From: Pseudomonas alkylphenolica
GTDB lineage: Bacteria > Pseudomonadota > Gammaproteobacteria > Pseudomonadales > Pseudomonadaceae
Length of the DNA stretch: 64,000 nt
Assembly (NCBI RefSeq): GCF_004025535.1
Contig: NZ_QJRG01000048.1
Location: forward strand, 436,933 to 500,932
Direction of reading: 5' to 3'
Part shown: piece after piece, positions 32,775 to 41,819 of the stretch
How positions within the stretch are numbered: the first letter of the stretch is position 1
Layout: the number at the start of each line of letters is the position of its first letter
Program-made: the position numbers and the translations under genes
Notes under the pieces: generated by a model
What the model was told of the DNA's origin: nothing
What the model saw: only the letters and a program-made list of their open reading frames with translations
Databases searched by the model: none

Positions 32775-34309
32775 TGCCGCGCCCCCAGCGCTTGTAGCGA
32801 TACTTTCTGCGGCTGCAGCGGCCGGAACACCTCGACATCGGGCTGCACGTGAACCGGGGCCTGGGCCACGGTGTCCACCGGCGCAACCTCCTCCGACTGA
32901 AACTCCGGCAGGGCAAGCACCTGCGACGGCACCACACTCTCGTAACCCGCGATTACGCCCTGCCAGGGCAAGCGGAAGATATTGCGTAGCGCCGCCTCAA
33001 CCAAGGGTGGATTACAGGCAAACAGGAACAGGTAGAGGTTATCGCCGGCGACACAGGCAATGTCGCCATAGCGGCGCAGTTGCAACTGCTGCAGCACCAC
33101 CGTCGGGCTCAGCCGGGGCAACGGCTGCAACCGCAACAGCTGGTGCCTGACCTCGGTGCCGGCAGTGTTGTCGGTCATCTTTTTAACCGCATTGGCAAAG
33201 GCCTTCGGCGACAGGCTACCGCGCACCTGCAACGGCTGCAGGCGTGCCAGCAGGCTCGACGGTTCGGCCGCCAGGGTACGCTGCCAGCGCTGCCCCTGGA
33301 TCGACCGCACCAGGGTCAGAAAACGCAGGAACGGCGTGCCCTGCGGCACAATCAGGTTGGCGCCGCTGGCCAGCAAGAGTTGTTCCTCGTGCTGACGCAG
33401 GCTTTGCAAGACCTCGCGAACCACCAGCTTGACCGAGCGTCCGCAGTGGCTGCGCAACTGGTACAGGCGAACTGCAAGCGCGTTGACATCGTCGGTGCTG
33501 TCGAGGGCAAAAATGATCGTCGCCGCCTGGGCGTCCATGCCCTGCTCGAGCACTGCATCCGGGTCGTCGAACAGTTGCCAATGGGCCGTCGGCGGCGCCT
33601 CGGCGCCGAGCACGGCGGTTTGCGCCAGCACCTGGCGCTGGTCGTTGCTGGCCGGCAGAACCCGGCCATCTTCAGGCAGCGACGAGACACGAAAACCGGT
33701 GCCTTCATCAATCAGGAGAAAATCATGCGGGCCATTGACCCCCACGTCGTTGCTCCAGAAATGCACCAGCAAATGCCGTGCACCCTGGCCAATGTAAGCC
33801 TGGGCCAACCCGGACAGGTTGTCGTTGTAGCGCAGCAGGATATCGAGCAACGCCGGCGGCGGTGCGTCGCCCACTACCAGCAGGGTACTGCCGACCGAGC
33901 GCAGCCAGTCCTGGATGCGCACGCACCATTGCCCGAGCTTTTGCGACACGCGCTCGTCGAGGCCTTTGAGCGGCACCCGCACCAGCCACAACGCCCCTTC
34001 GCCATCGCGCACCCGCGGGACGTCCTGGCGCAGCGCCTCGATCAAGCGTTTCGGCGACATCGCCGGCAGATCGAACAATGTCAGCTGCCCTGGCCCGAAA
34101 TGATCGGGAATACCTTTGACCAGATCACGTGAGTCGCCTGCCGCGTTGACCAGGAAGGCCCGCTGCGACGCTGGCAAGCCCGTTAACAGTTGGGTGCACA
34201 GGCGGTTGGCCGTTTCGGGTGTTTCACAGGTCAGCCAATACAGGCCACCTGTGCGCATTTCGACTTGTCTGTCAGGAAGACCGGGCAACACCGGTGTTGA
34301 CGCATGCAA
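32771..34309 (-). CDS. bcsE: c-di-GMP-binding cellulose accessory protein BcsE
   Basis: A cytoplasmic receptor that binds c-di-GMP through a GIL domain and raises cellulose output. The protein of about 512 residues has an N-terminal degenerate RecA-like NTPase region (GGLYWLTCETPETANRL, LFDLPAMSPKRLIEAL) and a C-terminal GIL/degenerate receiver region (YGDIACVAGDNLYLFLFAC, FRLPWQGVIAGYESV). I prefer the TTG at 34309, 6 nt after GGAGG; ATG 34330 in frame precedes the ribosome site. It is the first gene of the bcs operon, so the operon promoter should lie in 34310-34407 or further upstream. Confidence 0.88.
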   Translation of the reverse strand: MHASTPVLPGLPDRQVEMRTGGLYWLTCETPETANRLCTQLLTGLPASQRAFLVNAAGDSRDLVKGIPDHFGPGQLTLFDLPAMSPKRLIEALRQDVPRVRDGEGALWLVRVPLKGLDERVSQKLGQWCVRIQDWLRSVGSTLLVVGDAPPPALLDILLRYNDNLSGLAQAYIGQGARHLLVHFWSNDVGVNGPHDFLLIDEGTGFRVSSLPEDGRVLPASNDQRQVLAQTAVLGAEAPPTAHWQLFDDPDAVLEQGMDAQAATIIFALDSTDDVNALAVRLYQLRSHCGRSVKLVVREVLQSLRQHEEQLLLASGANLIVPQGTPFLRFLTLVRSIQGQRWQRTLAAEPSSLLARLQPLQVRGSLSPKAFANAVKKMTDNTAGTEVRHQLLRLQPLPRLSPTVVLQQLQLRRYGDIACVAGDNLYLFLFACNPPLVEAALRNIFRLPWQGVIAGYESVVPSQVLALPEFQSEEVAPVDTVAQAPVHVQPDVEVFRPLQPQKVSLQALGARQ

Positions 34310-34407
34310 TGACCACCTCCATGAGGGCATGGGTACTACGGACCGCTCAGTAACTTCTTATGAAAGTATCCGAACGGCCCTACAACAAAGACTGTAGACG
34401 TACTTTA

Positions 34408-37134
34408 TCACGTCGTACTGTCGCGACTGGCTTTCCAGCGCCGTACCACCAGCTTCTCCAGCTCGACGATAAAGAACACCAGTACCCCGATCCCCAACGA
34501 AATCAGCCAGCCGCTCAATGGCAAGGCGACGGTATGGAAGGCGGTCTGCATGAACGGCACATAGATCAGCAGGCATTGCAGCAGGATCAGTCCCAGCGTC
34601 ACCGTCAGCAGTGCACCGTTACGCAGCAAGGCCATGTTCAGCGAGAACTGGTCCTGCAGGCGGCAGTTGAACAGGTAGGCCCACTGCGCGGTGACCAGGG
34701 TGTGCAGGATCATCGTGCGGATATGGTCGGTGTCCTGGCCGTCGGCGAGCATCCACGACTCCAGCAGGAACGCGGCGGCAGTCAGCAGGCAGCCCACGAA
34801 CAGCACCCGCCATACGGCGTAGCCATTGAGGATCGACTCACCGGCATTGCGCGGTGAGCGACGCATCATCCCCGGCTCACCGGGTTCGAACGCCAGGGCG
34901 AACGACAAGGTGGTGGACGTAGCCATGTTCATCCACAGAATCTGCAGCGGTGACAGCGGTACCACCGCGCCGAGCAGAATCGCCACCACGATCAGCAGCC
35001 CCTGGGCCATGTTGGTCGGCAAGATGAACAACACGGTTTTCTTCAGGTTGTCATAAACCCTGCGCCCTTCGCGCACGGCGTTGGTGATGGTCGAGAAATT
35101 GTCATCGGTGAGCACCATGTCGGCGGCTTCCTTGGTCACCTCGGTGCCCTTGATGCCCATGGCAATGCCGACATCGGCCTGCTTCAGTGCCGGGGCATCG
35201 TTGACCCCATCGCCGGTCATGCCGACCACCTGTTTGTTCGCCTGCAGTGCGCGCACCAGGCGCAACTTGTGTTCGGGGCTGGTGCGGGCAAACACCGAGT
35301 ACTGCATGGCCAGCGACTTCAGTGCAGTGTCGTCGGCCTGCTCCAGTTCCTTGCCGGTCATGGCGCGCAGTTCGCTGCCCATGCCCAGCATGCGGGCGAT
35401 GGCCACAGCAGTGTCCGGGTGATCCCCGGTGATCATCTTGACGTCGATACCAGCCTGCCGGCACATGGCGATGGCCTCGATGGCCTCGGGACGCGGTGGG
35501 TCCATCAGCCCGGCAACGCCAAGGAAAATCATGCCTTGGTTCAGGTCGGCGTGATCGATCTCACCACTGGCGCCCGGCACCGGTCGGTAGGCAGCGGCCA
35601 GCATGCGCAGGCCCTGGTCGGCGATGTGGCCCATCTCGCGTTCCCAATAGGCACGGTCCAGCGGCTGCGGGCCATCGGCGCCCAACTGCTGTTCGCACAG
35701 ACTCAACAGCACATCGGGCGCACCTTTGAGGTAGATGACACTTTCGCCGGCGACATCGCAGCGGCGTGCCATGTACTTGTAGGCCGAGTCGAAGGGAATC
35801 TTGCCCAGACGTTGCACCTCCACCGGAGCCAGGTCGGCCTTGCGCGCTAATACCTTCAGTGCGCCTTCGGTGGGACCGCCGACCACTGTCCAGCGGCCCG
35901 CCTCGTCTTGTTGCAGGCTGCTGTCGTTACAGATGTCGACGGCGCGAATGAAGGCTTGCAGATACGGGTGCGCCGCCCAGTCCAGCGCTTCGGTTGCACC
36001 GGCAAGAGTAATGCGGCCACGCGGCTCGTAGCTCTGGCCGTCGACGCCATAGCGGGTGGTGGCGGTCAGCACGTTCTTGACCGTCATCTCGTTCATGGTC
36101 AGGGTGCCGGTCTTGTCCGAGCAGATCACGTTCATCGCCCCCAGGGTTTCCACCGTGGGCAACTTGCGAATGATCGCCTGGTTGTTGGCCATGCGCTGCA
36201 CGCCCAACGACAGGATGATCGAGACAATGGCCGGCAGCCCTTCCGGCACCGAGGCCACTGCCAGGCTGATCAACGACAGCGACAACTCGCCCAGCGGATA
36301 GTCGTGCCAGAAGAAGCCGATCACGAAGAGCGCCACCATCATCCCGACGATAAGCTGGAAAATGCGTTTGCCCAGCACCGCGATCTGGCGCAACAAGGGT
36401 GTCTGGGTTTCGTCCACCGTGGCAATCATGCGGTTGATCTTGCCAAGCTCGGTGGCCGGCCCCGTCTCGATCACCACACCCTTGGCGTTTCCGGCGCTGA
36501 CACTGGTGCCGGAGAACCCGAGGTTGGTGCGGTCGGCCAGTTGCGCCTCGTGGTCCAGCGCGTCGACCTGCTTGGCCACGGTGAGCGACTCACCGGTGAG
36601 CATGGACTCCTCGACCTGCAGGTGGTGCACCTCGAACAGGCGTACATCGGCGGGAATCTTGTCGCCGGGGCGCAACACAATGACATCGCCCGGCACCAGT
36701 TCGCTGGCATCCACCTCCAGCTTCTGGCCACCACGCACGACGTGCGCGGTGCTGCTGAGCATGCCACGCAGGGCCGCCAGCGACTGCTCGGCCTTGTTCT
36801 CCTGAAAGAAGCCGATGGACGCGTTAATCACCGCCACCAGGATGATTACCAGGGTGTCGGTCCAGTGCCCCATCAAGGCCGTGGCCAGCGCTGCGACCAG
36901 CAGGATATAGATCAGTACATCGTGAAAATGGCGGGCAAAACGCAGCCACACCGGATCGACAGGTTTGGCCGGCAGCGCATTCGGGCCTAGGCGCAGCAGA
37001 CGCGCCTTCGCCTCTTCGGAGGTCAGCCCCTTTATGTCGGTTTGCAGGTCGGCCATGGTTTGTTGCGCACTTTTGCGGTACCACGGCGCTGCTTTGGTGG
37101 TGTTGCCAGGTTCCTGGGGTTGCAATGATCCCAT
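34408..37134 (-). CDS. P2-type cation-transporting ATPase
   Basis: An inner-membrane pump of about 908 residues that moves a cation at the expense of ATP. The sequence carries an N-terminal cation-ATPase domain (GLTSEEAKARLLRLGPN), the actuator TGES (MLTGESLTVAK), PEGLPAIVS in membrane helix 4, the phosphorylated Asp in ICSDKTGTLT, the nucleotide-binding KGAPDV segment, and GDGVNDAPALKQADVG. The P2A/P2B-like helix-4 motif suggests Ca2+ or a monovalent/divalent cation; the ion is not certain. I chose ATG 37134, 5 nt from GGGAGG. It lies upstream of bcsE on the same strand, with a 98-nt gap. Confidence 0.88.
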   Translation of the reverse strand: MGSLQPQEPGNTTKAAPWYRKSAQQTMADLQTDIKGLTSEEAKARLLRLGPNALPAKPVDPVWLRFARHFHDVLIYILLVAALATALMGHWTDTLVIILVAVINASIGFFQENKAEQSLAALRGMLSSTAHVVRGGQKLEVDASELVPGDVIVLRPGDKIPADVRLFEVHHLQVEESMLTGESLTVAKQVDALDHEAQLADRTNLGFSGTSVSAGNAKGVVIETGPATELGKINRMIATVDETQTPLLRQIAVLGKRIFQLIVGMMVALFVIGFFWHDYPLGELSLSLISLAVASVPEGLPAIVSIILSLGVQRMANNQAIIRKLPTVETLGAMNVICSDKTGTLTMNEMTVKNVLTATTRYGVDGQSYEPRGRITLAGATEALDWAAHPYLQAFIRAVDICNDSSLQQDEAGRWTVVGGPTEGALKVLARKADLAPVEVQRLGKIPFDSAYKYMARRCDVAGESVIYLKGAPDVLLSLCEQQLGADGPQPLDRAYWEREMGHIADQGLRMLAAAYRPVPGASGEIDHADLNQGMIFLGVAGLMDPPRPEAIEAIAMCRQAGIDVKMITGDHPDTAVAIARMLGMGSELRAMTGKELEQADDTALKSLAMQYSVFARTSPEHKLRLVRALQANKQVVGMTGDGVNDAPALKQADVGIAMGIKGTEVTKEAADMVLTDDNFSTITNAVREGRRVYDNLKKTVLFILPTNMAQGLLIVVAILLGAVVPLSPLQILWMNMATSTTLSFALAFEPGEPGMMRRSPRNAGESILNGYAVWRVLFVGCLLTAAAFLLESWMLADGQDTDHIRTMILHTLVTAQWAYLFNCRLQDQFSLNMALLRNGALLTVTLGLILLQCLLIYVPFMQTAFHTVALPLSGWLISLGIGVLVFFIVELEKLVVRRWKASRDSTT

Positions 37135-37411
37135 ACCGTCCTCCCGGTGTTCGTCCTGAGGTGAACGGGCCAATGGGCGATCTACGGTGATTTGGCGAGG
37201 GGGCACCCAGCTGCTACTCCGACGTTCGCCCTCCAACCCGATCCACTTGCCCGCAGTGCGTAGTTTCAACCCCTGTCACAGGCGGGTGCTTGATGCAGAT
37301 CATGGCGTTCCGCCGCACGGCGGATATTTGCCCCCAGAGACACTAGCAGCGAAATGCCGTGCCTGCCCTTGGCCCGGCTGAATCGCTGCTGCAATGCGAA
37401 GCCCTGGACTG

Positions 37412-38998
37412 TCAGTCGATAGCATCGACCGCCAGCGTTTGCACGACCACGCGGTTACGTCCGGTCTGCTTGGCCTGGTAGAGCAGCTCGTCAGCGTGCT
37501 TGAGAATGGCTTCAGGCGTTGGCGTCTCATCACTGCGACAGGCCACGCCGATGGAGATGGTCAACGACTCGATCTGCTCGAACACCGCCGTGGCAATCGC
37601 CAGGCGAATGCGTTCGGCCACTTCACCGGCAGTGGCCAGGCTGATGTCCGGAAGCAGCAGGGTAAATTCTTCGCCGCCGGCCCGACAGGCCAGGTCTTCA
37701 GCCCTTGAGTGCTCCTGGATAATCGACGCCACCTGTTTGAGCACCAGGTCGCCGACATCGTGGCCATAGGTGTCGTTGACGCGCTTGAAGCGGTCAATGT
37801 CCAGTGCCAGCGCGCAGTAGTGCTGGCCGGACTGGTCGAGGGTACGCAAGCCTTCATCCATGGCCCGACGGTTCGCAAGGCCCGTCAAGGCATCGCTTTC
37901 AGCCGCGCGCCGCAGGCGTCCGAGCTTTTGCTGCAACAGCTGCACACTGTTGAGCAAGGCGCTGCGGATGGCAGCCGCCTCGGCGTACCAGGCGTTGACC
38001 GAACCCAGGCGCTCGGTGGCCTCTGGAGCCGACAGCTGGGTCGCACTGTTTGCCAGATGCCGCAATGGCCGGGTGATCAGTGTTGCCCCCCAAAAGATCA
38101 ATATCAGGCCGATCAACCCCGCCGGGACGATGTTGACCAGCATGTTACGCATCAGCGTGCCCAAAGGGGACAATGCCTGCTCCCGCGGTTGCTGCGTTAC
38201 CACCGCCCAGCGGGCTCGTTCGACCTGGGCATAACCGGCCAACATATCGACGCCTTTATAGTTAGCCGCTTCCATCGTGCCCCTCTCGCCCTGCAACGCG
38301 GCATCAACCGTCGGGCTGAAGGGCAATACGTCTCCAATGCGGTGTTGATCCCAGTGATACAGCAAGCGCCGGTTGTCATCCGCGACAAAAGCGTATGTGC
38401 CGTCCAGCAGAGCGTGGCTGGCGATCAGGGTGTGCAGCACACCGCGCTGCTTGATGAAAATGGACCCGCCAATCAGGCCCAGATACTGCCCTGAAGGGCT
38501 AAGCACCGGGTGCGAGATGAATACAATCAAATTGCCTGTCGCCGTTTCATAAGCATGACTGACCAGCGGGCGCTGCGCCTTGAGCGCCTCCTGAACTTCG
38601 TTGGAGTCGATGTGGGTGCCCGTGATCAGCGGTTGCTCGGGGTAGATCTGCAAGGCCTTGCCAGTGGCGTCGATGACCATCACCGAGTTCAGTTCCGTGT
38701 CCTGGGCCTGCAAGCGTTTTACTTCATCCTTGAGTACCTGCGGATCGTTCAATTGGTTGCCAAGCACCTTGCTGCTGTAGCCCAGGCGCTCGTCCACCGA
38801 ACGGAGAAACTCGTCGATGCCCGAGGCGACCTTGAAGGCATAGGCACGATTGGCCTCCAGCGCCGACTTGATCAGCGCGTCGCGCTGTACCTCATAGGCC
38901 ACGAACAGGCTGTTGCACAGCGTCGCGATGACGGCCAGCAAAACGAATATCAGGATCAACCCACGCAAACTGATGGACGCTGGAGCGAATTTCTTCAT
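37412..38998 (-). CDS. Membrane diguanylate cyclase with periplasmic Cache sensor
   Basis: Makes c-di-GMP from two GTP. The 528-residue protein has a membrane helix (about 8-32), a periplasmic dCache-like sensor region (about 35-270; VFISHPVLSPSGQYLGLIGGS), a second helix (about 285-310), a HAMP-like linker, and a GGDEF domain. Active-site GGEEF (441-445) is intact, as are DALTGLANRR and DIDRFKRVND. The allosteric I-site RAED (432-435) lies at the expected distance. I chose ATG 38998. It neighbours the cellulose genes and could supply their activator (inference). Confidence 0.92.
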   Translation of the reverse strand: MKKFAPASISLRGLILIFVLLAVIATLCNSLFVAYEVQRDALIKSALEANRAYAFKVASGIDEFLRSVDERLGYSSKVLGNQLNDPQVLKDEVKRLQAQDTELNSVMVIDATGKALQIYPEQPLITGTHIDSNEVQEALKAQRPLVSHAYETATGNLIVFISHPVLSPSGQYLGLIGGSIFIKQRGVLHTLIASHALLDGTYAFVADDNRRLLYHWDQHRIGDVLPFSPTVDAALQGERGTMEAANYKGVDMLAGYAQVERARWAVVTQQPREQALSPLGTLMRNMLVNIVPAGLIGLILIFWGATLITRPLRHLANSATQLSAPEATERLGSVNAWYAEAAAIRSALLNSVQLLQQKLGRLRRAAESDALTGLANRRAMDEGLRTLDQSGQHYCALALDIDRFKRVNDTYGHDVGDLVLKQVASIIQEHSRAEDLACRAGGEEFTLLLPDISLATAGEVAERIRLAIATAVFEQIESLTISIGVACRSDETPTPEAILKHADELLYQAKQTGRNRVVVQTLAVDAID

Positions 38999-39219
38999 GA
39001 ACCCTGCCGTACTGTTCAATTCATGCCGCACAGTGCAATCGCACACGTGACCACCTGGCACCCGGCCAACCGGAAGATTGCCTCCTGGCGTAAGAAGCGT
39101 AGCTGCTTTTGCCGGTTTATCCGCAGCCTTCGTGGTGCGCCCCGCAGGCTGAACAAGCGTTCACCTTGGCGCTGCCCAATGCTTTATGCTCGGGGCTGAA
39201 CAGTTCAACGAGGTCTTGC

Positions 39220-40017
39220 ATGTCTTTGTCCATCAGTACCGAATCGCTCTGGATCGACACCGCCGAGGGGCGACTGTTTTGCACCCGCTGGTTCCCGGCG
39301 ACGGGCTCGAACACGCCAGCACTGCCTCCCATCGTGCTGTTCCACGATTCGCTTGGGTGCGTCGCCTTGTGGCGGGATTTTCCCCAGCAACTGTGCCAGG
39401 CCACCGGGCGTGAGGTGATTGCCTATGATCGCCTCGGTTTCGGCCAGTCTGACCGCTACCCGGGAACGCTGCCCCTGGACTTCATCCGCCATGAAGCCGT
39501 GCACTTCTTTGCACCGCTCAAGGCCGCGCTGGGTATCGAACACTTCGTTGCCTTCGGCCATAGCGTCGGCGGCGCAATGGCCGCCGCCTGCGCCTCGTTG
39601 CACCCAGAGCACTGTGACGCACTGATCACCGTGGCGGCGCAGGCGTTTGTCGAAGACCTGACGCTCGCCGGCATCCGCATCGCCGAGGAGCAGTTCAAAG
39701 ACCCGCAGCACATGGCCCGCCTGGAGAAGTACCACGGCGACAAGGCGCCCTGGGTACTGGGCGCCTGGACCCGCACCTGGTTGTCGCCAGCATTCAGCGA
39801 CTGGACCCTGGAAGACGTGGTCGGCACCCTGCACTGCCCGCTGCTGGCCCTGCATGGTGAACACGATGAATACGGCTCGGCATTGCACCCCGAGCGCATC
39901 GCCCGGCTATCGACCGGGCCCGGCCGCTACCTGATCCTGCCAGGCTGCCACCACGTGCCGCACCGCGAAGCACCGGCAGCTGTGCTAGAACCTGTTTGCC
40001 AGCTGCTCGTCCACTAA
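39220..40017 (+). CDS. Alpha/beta-fold hydrolase
   Basis: A 265-residue soluble hydrolase. The oxyanion segment is LFHDSLGCVALW, the nucleophile elbow is AFGHSVGGAMAA (G-H-S-x-G), and the acid/base residues are likely the Asp in LHGEHDEYG and the His in PGCHHVPHRE. The substrate is unknown; it could be an esterase or a lactonase-like enzyme. ATG 39220 has GAGG 7 nt upstream; earlier in-frame codons to 39109 look non-coding. It is transcribed divergently from the diguanylate cyclase across a 221-bp gap in which I see no clear promoter. Confidence 0.85.
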   Translation: MSLSISTESLWIDTAEGRLFCTRWFPATGSNTPALPPIVLFHDSLGCVALWRDFPQQLCQATGREVIAYDRLGFGQSDRYPGTLPLDFIRHEAVHFFAPLKAALGIEHFVAFGHSVGGAMAAACASLHPEHCDALITVAAQAFVEDLTLAGIRIAEEQFKDPQHMARLEKYHGDKAPWVLGAWTRTWLSPAFSDWTLEDVVGTLHCPLLALHGEHDEYGSALHPERIARLSTGPGRYLILPGCHHVPHREAPAAVLEPVCQLLVH

Positions 40018-40023
40018 CCGCCG

Positions 40024-40932
40024 CTAGCCCGCCAGTACCGCGCGCACGACGCAGTCGGCCATGGCCCGGCGGGTTTGCAGAGTGGCGCTGCCCAGGTGCG
40101 GTTGCAGCACCACGTTGTCCAGGGCCAGCAGCGCCTCGGGCACCTGCGGCTCGTGCTCGAACACATCCAGCGCAGCCCCCCCCAGGCGCCCGTCGGCCAG
40201 GCGTGCCACCAGGGCTTCTTCATCGATCACGCTGCCACGGGCGATGTTGACGATCACCCCTTGCGGTCCTAACGCGTCGAGCACCGCTGCATCCACCAGA
40301 TGACGAGAACCGGCCCCGCCGGCGGCGGCGACGATGAGGATATCGCTGGCCTGCGCCAGGGCTGCCAGTTCGGCGTGATAGGTATACGGGCTGTCGGCCA
40401 GCGGGCGGCGGTTGTGGTACGCCAGCTGAACGCCAAAAGGTTGCAGGCGTGCGGCAATGGCGTTGCCGATCTTGCCCAGGCCGACAATCCCCACACGTTG
40501 CCCGCGCAGGCTGGTCCCCAACGGTGCAAAGCCACCTTCACGCCAGCGGCCTTCGCGCACAAAACGGTCGGCCAGGCAGACATGACGCAACAGTGCCAGC
40601 AGCAACGCCACCGCCTGATCAGCCACGGCGTCGGTGAGGATGTCGTCGGTTGTGGCGATGCGAATGCCACGGGCGCTGGCCAGCTCAAGGTCAATCCTGT
40701 CGATCCCGACACCGTTGACCGCAATCAGGGCGAGGTTGCCCAGGCCCGCCATCAACGGCGGGTCTACGCCCTCCCCGCCATTGGTAACCAGCGTCTTGAA
40801 ACGCTCCGGTCGATCCGCCAGCAGCGCCTGTTGCTCGCTGCGGCTACAGGCACGGACCAGGTGAAAATGCTCGGCCAGTTGCGCTTCGTACTCCGGGAGC
40901 AACGGCGCCAACATCAACAATTCGGCTTTCAT
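40024..40932 (-). CDS. D-isomer-specific 2-hydroxyacid dehydrogenase
   Basis: An NAD(P)H-dependent reductase of 302 residues, likely for glyoxylate, hydroxypyruvate or a 2-keto sugar acid. The Rossmann motif is VGIVGLGKIGNAIA (G-x-G-x-x-G). The catalytic triad of the family is present: Arg in VNIARGSVIDE, Glu in DVFEHEPQVPE, His in LQPHLGSAT. ATG 40932 follows GAGGGG. It begins 9 nt after the FAH-fold gene, so it is the last gene of the MFS-SDR-FAH operon and probably processes a product or by-product of that route (inference). Confidence 0.85.
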   Translation of the reverse strand: MKAELLMLAPLLPEYEAQLAEHFHLVRACSRSEQQALLADRPERFKTLVTNGGEGVDPPLMAGLGNLALIAVNGVGIDRIDLELASARGIRIATTDDILTDAVADQAVALLLALLRHVCLADRFVREGRWREGGFAPLGTSLRGQRVGIVGLGKIGNAIAARLQPFGVQLAYHNRRPLADSPYTYHAELAALAQASDILIVAAAGGAGSRHLVDAAVLDALGPQGVIVNIARGSVIDEEALVARLADGRLGGAALDVFEHEPQVPEALLALDNVVLQPHLGSATLQTRRAMADCVVRAVLAG

Positions 40933-40941
40933 TACAGCCCC

Positions 40942-41790
40942 TCAATCGGCCTGGACAGTGACTTGGCGTTGCTCACCCAGCCCCTGGATACCCAGGCGCA
41001 TGGTCTGCCCCGGACGCAGGAACACCGGCGCCGGCGTGATGCCCATGCCGACACCGGGCGGCGTCCCGGTGGAAATGACATCGCCCGGCTGCAAGCTCAT
41101 GCAGCGGCTCAGGTAGGCGATCAGTTGCGGAATGCGGAAGATCAGCGTGCGGGTATTGCCCTGCTGGTAACGATGACCGTCGACCTCCAGCCACAGGTCC
41201 AGCTGGTGCGGGTCGGCCACCTCGTCGCGGGTCACCAGCCACGGGCCGATCGGCCCGAAGGTGTCAAAGCCCTTGCCCTTGTCCCAGGTGCCGCCACGCT
41301 CGAGTTGCCACTCGCGCTCGGACACGTCGTTGATCACGCAGTACCCGGCCACATGGTCCATGGCATTGGTTTCATCGATGTAGCGACCACCTTTGCCGAT
41401 CACCACACCCAGCTCGACCTCCCAGTCGGTCTTGATCGACCCTCGCGGAATCTCGACGTTGTCATTCGGGCCGCAAATGGCGCTCGTCCACTTGTTGAAG
41501 ATGATCGGTTCGCTGGGCACGGCCATGCCGGCTTCGGCAGCGTGATCGGCATAGTTCAGGCCGATGCAGATGAACTTGCCGATGTTGCCCACGCACGGGC
41601 CGATGCGTGGCGTGCCTTCAACCAGCGGCAGGCTGTCGGGGTCAAGGCTGGCCAGTTTCGCCAGGCTGGTCGGCTCAAGGGCGGCGCCGCTGATGTCTGC
41701 AAGCACGCCACTCAGGTCGCGGATACGCTGTGAGGCATCCAGCAGGCCGGGTTTCTCCGCACCCTTCTCGCCATATCGCAACAGTTTCAT
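40942..41790 (-). CDS. FAH-fold hydrolase (2,4-diketo-3-deoxy sugar-acid hydrolase type)
   Basis: A 282-residue fumarylacetoacetate-hydrolase family enzyme. Metal-binding and core motifs are FICIGLNYADHAAEAGM, FNKWTSAICGPND, DWEVELGVVIGKGG (E-x-E ligands) and VISTGTPPGVGMG. It most resembles hydrolases that split 2,4-diketo-3-deoxy-fuconate or -rhamnonate into pyruvate plus a hydroxyacid, which fits the adjacent SDR that would make the diketo substrate. The exact sugar acid cannot be told from sequence. ATG 41790 is 6 nt from AGGAG; the operon continues into the 2-hydroxyacid dehydrogenase. Confidence 0.85.
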   Translation of the reverse strand: MKLLRYGEKGAEKPGLLDASQRIRDLSGVLADISGAALEPTSLAKLASLDPDSLPLVEGTPRIGPCVGNIGKFICIGLNYADHAAEAGMAVPSEPIIFNKWTSAICGPNDNVEIPRGSIKTDWEVELGVVIGKGGRYIDETNAMDHVAGYCVINDVSEREWQLERGGTWDKGKGFDTFGPIGPWLVTRDEVADPHQLDLWLEVDGHRYQQGNTRTLIFRIPQLIAYLSRCMSLQPGDVISTGTPPGVGMGITPAPVFLRPGQTMRLGIQGLGEQRQVTVQAD

Positions 41791-41819
41791 CGGTGTCTCC
41801 TGCTTGATTCAAAAGAAAT

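Noticed and set aside
34381..34397. Small inverted repeat CTACA...TGTAG before bcsE as a terminator of the ATPase gene
   Set aside because: Only 5-bp arms with an 8-nt AT-rich loop and no T-run; too weak to call.
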